Origin: Opitutaceae bacterium
GTDB taxonomy: Bacteria; Verrucomicrobiota; Verrucomicrobiia; Opitutales; Opitutaceae
Reading direction: 5' to 3'
DNA: 9,501 bases
NCBI GenBank assembly: GCA_031282705.1
Contig: JAITDF010000180.1
Span: 1 to 9,501 of the forward strand
A program made the translations under genes and the position numbers. The notes beneath the pieces are model-generated. The model had not been told where the DNA came from and made no database searches. It was given only the letters and a program-made list of their open reading frames with translations. Positions within the stretch are counted from its first letter, which is position 1. Each line of letters opens with the position of its first letter. This document shows, one piece after another, positions 1 through 5,983 of this stretch.

Positions 1-283
1 CGGAAGCGGAGACAGTGCTTGATCTTTTCGGCCCCGGAGGAGCGCGGTGTTTCAGCCCCGGAGGGGCGTCAGGCACCGGTGTGTCGGCGGATTTCGCCCC
101 GAAGGGGCGGCAGCAAGGGAAGGGCGGGGAAATGCGATGACGCGAACGGCGCGCGCTGCCGCCCCTTCAGGGCTTGGGGTTTTAATCAACGTTTTCCGTG
201 GGTTCCGCGCGGCGCTCGGCACCCACGGCTAAATGCTGCCGCCCCTCCGGGGCTGAAAAGGTCAAGCGCTGTCTCCGCTTCCG
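1..283. repeat. 283-bp imperfect inverted-repeat element with five GCCCC-core palindromes
   Basis: Bases 1-40 are the reverse complement of 244-283 with three mismatches, so the segment can fold as a long hairpin or be read as an element with about 40-bp terminal inverted repeats. Inside it the palindrome core GCCCC-nnn-GGGGC recurs at 55-67 (GCCCCGGAGGGGC), 96-108 (GCCCCGAAGGGGC) and 241-253 (GCCCCTCCGGGGC), with degenerate copies at 31-43 and 161-173. A separate 8-bp stem with a 17-nt loop lies at 196-203/221-228 (CCGTGGGT/ACCCACGG). The reading frames crossing it are short, Arg/Pro-rich and unlike proteins, so I call no gene. It resembles the non-autonomous palindromic elements common between genes in high-GC Verrucomicrobiota and Planctomycetota, but assignment to a named family is not possible here. 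The left end may extend beyond the window. Confidence 0.72.
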
Positions 284-310
284 CGTAACATCAGTTAACT
301 GATGTTGCGC
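283..310. repeat. 28-bp palindrome with CATCAGTTAACTGATG core
   Basis: A near-perfect palindrome centred on AGTTAACT; only the 286/307 pair mismatches, as a T/G pair. It abuts the right end of the 1-283 element. Its half-site GCGYAACATCAGTT recurs at 381-394 and at 1982-1995, so it is a dispersed intergenic repeat and not a one-off operator. No function can be read from the sequence. Confidence 0.6.
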
Positions 311-399
311 AGCCAAAGGAATCCAGGGCTTCGCGAAGGCACGGCGGCGGCGGATTGCGTGGCACGGGCGTCCCGCCGCCGCGTAACATCAGTTTTCAA

Positions 400-417
400 G
401 CAGGTTTGGAAACCTGC
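400..417. repeat. REP-like hairpin GCAGGTTTGGAAACCTGC, possible hutI 3' stem
   Basis: Perfect 18-nt palindrome. The same sequence recurs at 2113-2130 and a sequence variant (GCAGACTTCCAAGTCTGC) lies at 2027-2044 and 2186-2203, which marks it as a dispersed repeat. It lies about 55 nt past the hutI stop codon, so it could also end or protect the hutI transcript. On the hutI strand it is not followed by a T-run, so it is not a canonical intrinsic terminator. The 311-399 stretch before it holds only GC-rich imperfect repeats (CGGCGGCGG near 342-350 against CCGCCGCCG near 373-381) and one GCGYAACATCAGTT half-site at 381-394. Confidence 0.6.
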
Positions 418-472
418 GCCACGACCGGCTGCCGGCGCGGCACGGCGGGGCCGCGTGACATCCGCGAACAAC

Positions 473-1714
473 CTACACCAGCCGGCCGCCGCAGATGACC
501 TGGGCGACCGGGTTGCCGCCGAGTTCGTAGGCGAGCTGGCGCTCGTCCTTGTGATGCAGCAGGAGCAAATCCGCGCGCCTGCCCGCCTCGATCGTGCCGC
601 GGTCGGGAAAGCCCAGCAATGCCGCGGGGTTCACCGTGCTCGCGGCAATCGCCTCCTCCGGCGAAAGCCCGCAGAAGCGCACGGCCAGCGCGATGACCAG
701 CGGCATCGAAAGCGTCGGCGCGGTGCCGGGGTTGCAATTCGTCGCGAGCGCGAGCGCCCCGCCCCGGTCCACGAAAAACGCCGCGCTCGCGAAACGCCCG
801 CCGGCGTGGAACGCCGTCGCCGGCAGCACCACGCCGAAAGTGTTCGAGCGGGCGAGCAGTTCGAGGTCGGCCCGGGTTGACGCCTCCAGGTGGTCCACGC
901 TGAGCGCGTGCATGCGCACCGCCTCGGGAATCATGCCGGTGGGTTTCTGCCAGTCGGCATGCACGCGGATCGGGTGGCGTTTGCGCGCCTTTTCAAAAAG
1001 TCTCACGCAGGCCTCGACCGTCCACGCGCCGGGCTCGCAAAACGCGTCCACCGCGATGCCCGGAAACTCGCGGATGATTTCCGGCAGCAGGTCGCGCACG
1101 ACCAGCTTCACGTAGTCGTCGAGATTGCCCTCGAAGGCGTGGCCGAGCAGCGCCGTCGGCACCACCGTGCCCGGCCATTCGCCCGCCGCGCGCTGGATGG
1201 CGCGCAGCATTTTCAACCCGGCCTCGACCGTGAGCCCGTAGCCGCTTTTGACCTCGATGGTCGTGGTGCCGCCGCGCAGCGCCTCCTCCAGCCGCGCGCG
1301 CAAGTTGGCCGAGAGCTGGTTGCGCGTCGCCTCGCGCACGGCCCGCGCGGTCGTGTGGATGGCGCCGCCCTTGCGCAGGATTTCCTCGTAGGACTCGCCG
1401 CGCATCAGGCGCTCCCATTCGTCGAGCCGGTCGCCGGCCCAGCAGGCATGCGTGTGGCAATCGACAAACCCCGGCATGAGCACGCGCCCGAGCGCGTCGA
1501 TCACGCGCGCGCCGGCCGGCGCATCCACCTTTTCGCCCACCGCCGCGATGAGACCGCCGGCCACGAGCACCTCGCCTTGCGGAATCACGCCCAGTTCGCG
1601 CAACGCCGCGCCCCGCCTCGGCGTTTGCAAGCCGGGCGCGGCCAGCGTGAGCACCCGTGCGTTGCGGATGTGGAGAGATGTGCAGGCGGCGGAATCGGCG
1701 GACGGCGGGGTCAT
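473..1714 (-). CDS. hutI: Imidazolonepropionase-like amidohydrolase (HutI)
   Basis: Predicted cytoplasmic metal hydrolase. HutI opens the ring of 4-imidazolone-5-propanoate to N-formimino-L-glutamate, the third step of histidine breakdown. Family signatures in order, numbered from a GTG at 1747: the MPGFVDCHTHACWAGDR block with metal ligands His98 and His100; the ESYEEI...GGAIHTTARAVR block with the substrate-contacting Tyr120; IEVKSGYGL (163-171); VHAD with His263; VDHLE with His286; and ATNCNPGT (335-342). In this last block the usual metal-binding Asp of 'ATDxNPG' is Asn337 (codon AAT, 737-739), which may mark a divergent subgroup. I prefer the ATG at 1714 (413 residues), because the leader from the GTG adds 11 non-conserved residues and neither start has a clear ribosome binding site. 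HutI proteins are usually 400-420 residues. The stop is TAG at 473-475. No hutH, hutU or formiminoglutamate gene is adjacent; dispersed palindromes lie on both sides. Family assignment is firm, exact substrate less so. Confidence 0.9.
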   Translation of the reverse strand: MTPPSADSAACTSLHIRNARVLTLAAPGLQTPRRGAALRELGVIPQGEVLVAGGLIAAVGEKVDAPAGARVIDALGRVLMPGFVDCHTHACWAGDRLDEWERLMRGESYEEILRKGGAIHTTARAVREATRNQLSANLRARLEEALRGGTTTIEVKSGYGLTVEAGLKMLRAIQRAAGEWPGTVVPTALLGHAFEGNLDDYVKLVVRDLLPEIIREFPGIAVDAFCEPGAWTVEACVRLFEKARKRHPIRVHADWQKPTGMIPEAVRMHALSVDHLEASTRADLELLARSNTFGVVLPATAFHAGGRFASAAFFVDRGGALALATNCNPGTAPTLSMPLVIALAVRFCGLSPEEAIAASTVNPAALLGFPDRGTIEAGRRADLLLLHHKDERQLAYELGGNPVAQVICGGRLV

Positions 1715-1816
1715 GACCCGGATATTTGCGACAAATGACCGCGCCACGACAAGCCCCGTATGCGGTCCGCGACAAAAAGAGGGCGGCAGGCTCGGACAGC
1801 CCGAGCCCGCCGGGTC

Positions 1817-2012
1817 TTAACCGCTGATGGGACGCAGGAGAGGGTTTTTGAACGGTTCGGGGAGCGCACGCGTCTCGCGTGCGGTGTTCGGCGTCCCGCC
1901 GGACACGGTTCGACCGAAGGGTTTGGGCGGGACGCCCAAGCCGGCACGCGGGACGCGTGCGCTCCCCGAACCCGCCGTTCCGCGCAACATCAGTTAACCG
2001 CTGATGGGACGC
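1817..2012. repeat. Large hairpin element bracketed by 19-bp direct repeats
   Basis: Arms at 1854-1882 and 1944-1972 (29 nt each) are reverse complements with one mismatch. A second inner pair, GGCGTCCCGCC at 1890-1900 and GGCGGGACGCC at 1926-1936, continues the stem. The hairpin is bracketed by the exact 19-nt direct repeat TTAACCGCTGATGGGACGC at 1817-1835 and 1994-2012. The right copy is fused to the half-site GCGCAACATCAGTT (1982-1995), which also occurs left of hutI. It lies upstream of hutI and contains no gene-like reading frame. The layout resembles an inserted palindromic element with duplicated flanks, but the duplication is longer than a usual target-site duplication, so repeat-unit tandemisation is equally possible. 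Confidence 0.65.
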
Positions 2013-2020
2013 GGCTCCGT

Positions 2021-2136
2021 CGTACCGCAGACTTCCAAGTCTGCTTCGAAACTTACGCCGGGTTCGCGGCCTGTTCTTGGGCTGGGCTTGTCCGCGGGCC
2101 TTCGGCCCGGGAGCAGGTTTGGAAACCTGCGGTACG
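2021..2136. repeat. Paired REP-like hairpins in inverted orientation
   Basis: The left unit 2021-2044 carries CGTACC plus the palindrome GCAGACTTCCAAGTCTGC (2027-2044). The right unit 2113-2136 carries the palindrome GCAGGTTTGGAAACCTGC plus GGTACG. Each folds on itself, and the two units also pair with each other at 20 of 24 positions, including the outer 10 bp CGTACCGCAG. A further hairpin at 2095-2109 (CGGGCC-TTC-GGCCCG) lies between them. This geometry, two inverted hairpin copies with a spacer, is that of a bacterial REP doublet. The variable positions are swapped in a way that preserves each unit's own stem. Confidence 0.65.
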
Positions 2137-2185
2137 GGGCGCTGCCGCGCCGGCGGACTGTCGTGGCGCTGGCGTCTGTCGTCCC

Positions 2186-2203
2186 GCAGACTTCCAAGTC
2201 TGC
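2186..2203. repeat. Single REP-like hairpin GCAGACTTCCAAGTCTGC
   Basis: Exact copy of the 18-nt palindrome at 2027-2044, preceded by GTCGTCCC where the earlier copy has GTCGTACC and followed by the same TTC. It is the last of four related hairpins seen in the window (400-417, 2027-2044, 2113-2130, 2186-2203) and marks the right end of the repeat-rich zone upstream of hutI. Confidence 0.6.
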
Positions 2204-2890
2204 TTCTTCCGTGCAACACCACGAAGGCTGGAAAGATAACGTCGTGAAAATAGCCCCCCTGATTTTAATAATTATTCTTCCTAAAAAATATTGACAGCTT
2301 TGTTTTTTCTCTTAATTGTGATGCTTGAAAAATTCTTCCACCACCCGAAACCGGCAATCATCCTCTCCCGTCCGCCGCCGCGAGGGCGCGTTGGAAAATC
2401 AATCCATTTTCCTTCTTTCCACTTCAACAAACTCATCAAATGAACGTGTGCAATTTTTATTCCATTGGGAACCGGTTGCCTGCCTCCCAAGGCGCGTTCG
2501 TTTCATTTGCGGCCGGCGAGGCTTATTCGCGGCAGGATACAATTTTTTCAACGTCTTCCATAAATGGCCAAAATCATCCCCCCCCCGAATTTCGCAATTA
2601 TGTGATTGTGGTGTAATTGCGTCATTTTTCTACCGGGATTGCCCATGCCGGGCATCACATGGTGATACCCTTTTGCGCCCCGAGGGCGGCTTGGCTGCGG
2701 ATTTGCGTGCGGATGTCAACAGACGCCGCGAAAAGGCAAATTCCGCAAACCCTGCAAAAGTTGCGGCCCAAAGCATGATGTCTGGACGGCTTTGCCGTCC
2801 ACGGACGGGACGCGCGTGCCCTTTCGGTCATACCCCTTTGGCCAGACCCCTTTTGGCCATGTTCTTCCGGCCCAGCCCCCGCGGTGGAAT
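2204..2890. other. Non-coding stretch with small palindromes and a weak promoter candidate
   Basis: No convincing gene. A 202-codon plus-strand frame (2325-2933) crosses the region, but its composition is unlike a protein and it shows no start signal. What can be seen: a perfect -35 hexamer TTGACA at 2291-2296 with only a poor -10 (AATTGT, 2314-2319); an inverted repeat GCAATTA/TAATTGC at 2594-2600/2614-2620 with a 13-nt loop; a strong 8-bp stem with a 3-nt loop, TGGACGGC-TTT-GCCGTCCA, at 2783-2801, without a T-run; and a tandem pair ACCCCTTTGGCCA (2832-2844) and ACCCCTTTTGGCCA (2846-2859). The stretch is clearly AT-richer than its surroundings between about 2240 and 2640. The long distance to the autotransporter start leaves room for an upstream regulatory region or a small RNA, but nothing proves either. 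Confidence 0.4.
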
Positions 2891-2948
2891 TTTGAATTTT
2901 TTCAAAGCGCCCTTTGGTTTCATCATAACCTAATAACTTATTTATACT
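2891..2948 (+). promoter_or_regulatory. Candidate promoter/operator of the autotransporter-receptor operon
   Basis: A perfect inverted repeat TTTGAA-TTTT-TTCAAA (2891-2906) lies about 180 nt before the autotransporter start, in a local AT-rich patch (2930-2970). A good -10-like hexamer TATACT is at 2943-2948, 138 nt before the ATG. No convincing -35 lies at 16-18 nt spacing, so the promoter, if real, may need an activator or another sigma factor. Placement is inferred from composition and position only. Confidence 0.3.
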
Positions 2949-2989
2949 CATTGTTTTCTTATTAAAAACTCCGCTGCTTCGGCATCAAA

Positions 2990-3086
2990 TTTCACCTCAA
3001 ACCTCTCCTCCTTTCCTCCTTCCCTTCCCTCCCCGCCACTCCACTCCCTCCCCTCCACTTTCCACCGGTCACTCCTTCTCCCCGCC
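2990..3086 (+). promoter_or_regulatory. Pyrimidine-rich 5' leader without Shine-Dalgarno sequence
   Basis: The 97 nt before the autotransporter ATG are almost entirely C and T, with only four G residues, arranged as repeated TCC/CTCC units. No purine-rich ribosome binding site precedes the start; the context is CTCCCCGCCATGC. A similar but longer tract precedes the gene at 9413. This points to initiation that does not rely on the 16S rRNA anti-Shine-Dalgarno, possibly through an unstructured leader. That is an inference. Confidence 0.5.
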
Positions 3087-5774
3087 ATGCATACCATATT
3101 CCCCTCCCATAGTCGCACCGCCTCCGGCCGTCCGTGCCGCCGCCGCGCGGCGCGCGCCTGTCTGCCCGGCTTTCTGGCCTTTCTGGCCGCAGCCGCCTTC
3201 GCGCCCGGCGCCGCCGCCCAGCAGCGCACCGACGACAACCGCCGCCTCGCCTGGACCGGCTCATACGGCGCCGACTGGTCCGGCTCCTCCTGGAAAACCG
3301 CCGACTCCTACCTGAGCAGGCTGAACACCACCGAGGCCCAGTGGACTGGCCCGATTCAGGGCTCGGGCGAGCCGTCGCTGGCTTTCCTCGCCGGCGACTC
3401 CGTCCTCTTCGACAGCACCGGCAACGCCGCCGCCCGCGCCATCGCCATCGCCGACGGGGGCGTCACCGCCTCCGATGTCGTCGTCTCCGGCGCCGGCGAC
3501 TACACCTTCACCGGCGGCGTGCTCACCGCCGACGGCGGCGTGCTGACGCCGACGACCTACCAGCTTGCCGGCCCCGGCGTCGCGCCCGGCGGGCGGCTCG
3601 TCAAGACCGGCTCCGGCAGCCTCACGCTCTCCAACGCCGGCAACGTCTTCAAGGGCGGCATCCTCCTCGCGGAAGGCTGGCTCCGCGTCACCAACAAAAA
3701 CGCCCTCGGCGGCAACACCATCACCATCCTCCCCCTCGCCGCCTCCGGCACCGGCTACATCCTGCCCGCCATCGTCGCCGACGCCAACGGCACCCTCCTC
3801 CGCGCCAGCACCGCCACCAGTCTCACCGACCCCGGCATCCATGTCGCCTCCGGCGCTTCCGGCCTCGACATCACCGGTGCCATCAACTTCGCCACCACCA
3901 CCGGCGGCCTTCGCATCCAGACCGACGGCGACGCCACCATCTCCGGGCGCATCGCGGCCGCGGTCAACACCATCCCCGCCGGTCCCACCGGGGGCGTTCT
4001 TTTCAAACACGGCGACGGCACCCTCACCCTCACCGGCTCGAACAACGCCTTCATCAACACCGGCAGCACCATGGCCGACGTCAACAACACCGGCACCGCC
4101 ATCAACATCGGCACCAACATCGGTGTTGTCGTCATGGAGGGCAAACTCGTCGCCACCACCGCCGGCGCCCTCGGCGGCGGCTCCCTCTACGTCAGGCAGC
4201 ACACCGGCACGCTCGCCTTCCACGGCGTCCGCGACGACGCCCACCCCGTCACCTACCCGATGGCCATCCTCGGCGGCGGCGACATCGAGGTCTCCGGCGG
4301 CAGCGACATCACTTTCGACTGGCGCTTCGGCACCCTTGTCAACGCCCCCGCCGCCGCCAACAACCTCATCGGCAACCTCACCGTCACCGCCGCCTCGCGC
4401 CTCACCGCCCTCGCCTCCGGCACCCTCGCCAGCGTCCTCGGCGGGCGCAACGTCGCCGTCACCGTCTCCGACCGCTCCACCCTCGTCCTCGGCCGCGAGG
4501 GCATCACCGGCCGCACCCTCGGCACCGGGGCGCCCATCGAGTATCCCATCGACGCCGGCAGCATCGCCCTCACCGGCGCGAGCACCCTCGTCCTCCAGCC
4601 CAACACCTGGCTCAACCTCACCGGCGCGCTCACCTTTGACGACGACTCCAGGCTCGCCTTTGCCGCCGCCGGCGTCTCCCGCCTCGACTACGTCTATGCC
4701 GCCGTCCCCGCCGTCTCCGAGCACCTTGTCCCCGCGGGCATGACCCTCGAACGCCGCGTCAACGCCGAGGCGGGCCGCATCGACTACATCGTCACCAACC
4801 AGGTCGCCAACCCCGTGAAAAACGCCGGCCTCGCCTTCGCCGCCGCCGACACCGTCCTCGACCTCGCCGCCTCGCGCCTCCACGAAGACTTCCTCCTCCC
4901 CGTCGCCGCCGCCGCCGCCGGCGCCGCCGCCGACGGCAAATGGGCCCACGGCGCCTTCCTGCGCGGCATCACCGGCGATTTCAACTTCGACGACGCCGGC
5001 TGGGACGGCCGCCTCGGCGGCGCCCTCGCCGGCTTCAACAGCACCCTCGGCCGCCGCCTCCAGCTCGGCTTCCACGCCGGCATCACCGAAAGCAACCTCT
5101 CCATCACCACCGCCGCCACCCGCGCCGAACTCCGGGCCAAGCAGCGCTTCCTCGGCCTCCACGCCATCCAGCGCCTCGGCCGCTTCCACATCGGCGCCCA
5201 TGCCGCCCGCGTCCTCGCCCACGCCGACACCTGGCGCGACGAAACCGGCATCGAAGTCCGCGGCCGCTTCAAAAACTCCGGCTACACCGCCGGCCTCGAA
5301 GCCGGCCTCACCCTCGCCCCTTGGGAAAACACCCTCATCCGCCCCTATGCCGCCGTCCGCTACACCGAACTCGACCTCCGCGACTTCGACGAGCGCATCA
5401 TCAGCAAGACGGGCAGCCCGATGGCCTTCGCCGAACAGGACATCACCGACACCCTCTCCCAGCTCACCTTCGGCGTGCAGGCCGCCCGCCGCTTCACCCT
5501 CCTTGGCCGCAAGGCCTCCGTCTCCCTCAACCTCGCCGGCCGCCACGCCCTCCTCGCCCCCGACGACACCCGCGACGCCGTCTTTGCCGACGTCCCCGGC
5601 ATGGCGCCCGTCACGCTCGCCCGCGACGATTATTACAAGGACACCGCCGTCATCGGCGCCTCCCTGCGCGTGCTCCTCCCCCGCCGCATCCAGGCCGGCC
5701 TCGACCTGGAGCACGAAACCGGCTCCGCCCGCACCCGCGACACCGCCGCGCTCTCGCTGGGCATCACGTGGTGA
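3087..5774 (+). CDS. Autotransporter with beta-strand-repeat passenger and C-terminal outer-membrane barrel
   Basis: An 895-residue secreted protein of type V (monomeric autotransporter) architecture. Residues 1-44 form a long signal peptide: an Arg-rich start (R10 to R24), the hydrophobic stretch CLPGFLAFLAAAAFAP, and a likely cleavage at GAAA|QQ. The passenger (about 46-600) is rich in Gly, Thr, Ala and Asn. It contains two copies of the autotransporter-associated beta-strand repeat: GGRLVKTGSGSLTLSNAGN (168-186, continuing as GGILLAEGWLRV) and GGVLFKHGDGTLTLTGSNN (302-320, later MEGKLVATTAGALGGG). A right-handed beta-helix is therefore expected. From about residue 615 the amphipathic strands match the autotransporter barrel, ending in the beta-signal ALSLGITW with a terminal aromatic residue. 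No protease or adhesin motif was recognised in the passenger, so its activity is unknown. The gene is 71 nt upstream of a TonB-dependent receptor on the same strand. Start: the first ATG giving a complete signal peptide, with no ribosome binding site. Confidence 0.85.
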   Translation: MHTIFPSHSRTASGRPCRRRAARACLPGFLAFLAAAAFAPGAAAQQRTDDNRRLAWTGSYGADWSGSSWKTADSYLSRLNTTEAQWTGPIQGSGEPSLAFLAGDSVLFDSTGNAAARAIAIADGGVTASDVVVSGAGDYTFTGGVLTADGGVLTPTTYQLAGPGVAPGGRLVKTGSGSLTLSNAGNVFKGGILLAEGWLRVTNKNALGGNTITILPLAASGTGYILPAIVADANGTLLRASTATSLTDPGIHVASGASGLDITGAINFATTTGGLRIQTDGDATISGRIAAAVNTIPAGPTGGVLFKHGDGTLTLTGSNNAFINTGSTMADVNNTGTAINIGTNIGVVVMEGKLVATTAGALGGGSLYVRQHTGTLAFHGVRDDAHPVTYPMAILGGGDIEVSGGSDITFDWRFGTLVNAPAAANNLIGNLTVTAASRLTALASGTLASVLGGRNVAVTVSDRSTLVLGREGITGRTLGTGAPIEYPIDAGSIALTGASTLVLQPNTWLNLTGALTFDDDSRLAFAAAGVSRLDYVYAAVPAVSEHLVPAGMTLERRVNAEAGRIDYIVTNQVANPVKNAGLAFAAADTVLDLAASRLHEDFLLPVAAAAAGAAADGKWAHGAFLRGITGDFNFDDAGWDGRLGGALAGFNSTLGRRLQLGFHAGITESNLSITTAATRAELRAKQRFLGLHAIQRLGRFHIGAHAARVLAHADTWRDETGIEVRGRFKNSGYTAGLEAGLTLAPWENTLIRPYAAVRYTELDLRDFDERIISKTGSPMAFAEQDITDTLSQLTFGVQAARRFTLLGRKASVSLNLAGRHALLAPDDTRDAVFADVPGMAPVTLARDDYYKDTAVIGASLRVLLPRRIQAGLDLEHETGSARTRDTAALSLGITW

Positions 5775-5983
5775 AAATCCCAAATCCCAAATCCCAAAAA
5801 AATTCCAAATCCCGAAATCCCAAAACCCAAAAAACGCCTCCGCCCATGAACACCTCCTCCGCCTCCTTCACCCGTGCCACCGCGCCCGTCACGCCGCCGC
5901 GCAAGCCCGCCGCCGCCCGCGCCCCCTTGAAATTTCCCCCGTTGAAATTTGGGATTTTTTTGGGATTTGGGATCTTGGGATTT
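5775..5983. repeat. AAATCCC array and its inverted copy, flanking the receptor start codon
   Basis: An array of the 7-mer AAATCCC and variants begins at the base after the autotransporter stop and runs to about 5834. Its reverse complement (TTTGGGA units) fills 5947-5990 inside the next gene. Bases 5784-5810 pair with 5947-5973 over 27 positions, with one T/G pair (5804/5953) that is a wobble in RNA. Allowing a one-base bulge at 5974, pairing extends to 5775-5783/5975-5983, about 36 bp in all. The loop (5811-5946) contains the receptor ATG at 5846. TTGAAATTT also occurs twice just before the right arm (5927-5935, 5942-5950). The stem would lie between the two genes in a shared transcript. Confidence 0.75.

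Noticed and set aside
302..1738. Plus-strand open frames of 173-282 codons opposite hutI
   Set aside because: Arg/Ala-rich shadows of the hutI coding strand without protein-like composition or start signals.
1817..2203. Repeat-rich zone as a CRISPR array
   Set aside because: The repeats are palindromic hairpins in mixed orientations with unequal spacing; there is no regular repeat-spacer pattern and no cas gene.
2291..2319. TTGACA -35 box as a sigma-70 promoter
   Set aside because: The -35 is perfect but no acceptable -10 lies at 16-18 nt, and no gene starts within about 750 nt downstream. Kept only as a remark.
2783..2801. Strong hairpin as an intrinsic terminator
   Set aside because: The 8-bp stem is followed by GC-rich sequence on both strands with no T-run, and no gene ends nearby. 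More likely another dispersed palindrome.
2325..2933. A 202-codon plus-strand frame in the long intergenic region
   Set aside because: Composition is irregular, no ribosome binding site, no family resemblance, and it runs through palindromes and an AT-rich patch. Treated as non-coding.
4940..5845. Upstream extension of the receptor frame to an earlier ATG
   Set aside because: It overlaps the autotransporter barrel in another frame and reads as Arg/Pro/His-rich shadow sequence. The ATG at 5846 gives a proper signal peptide.
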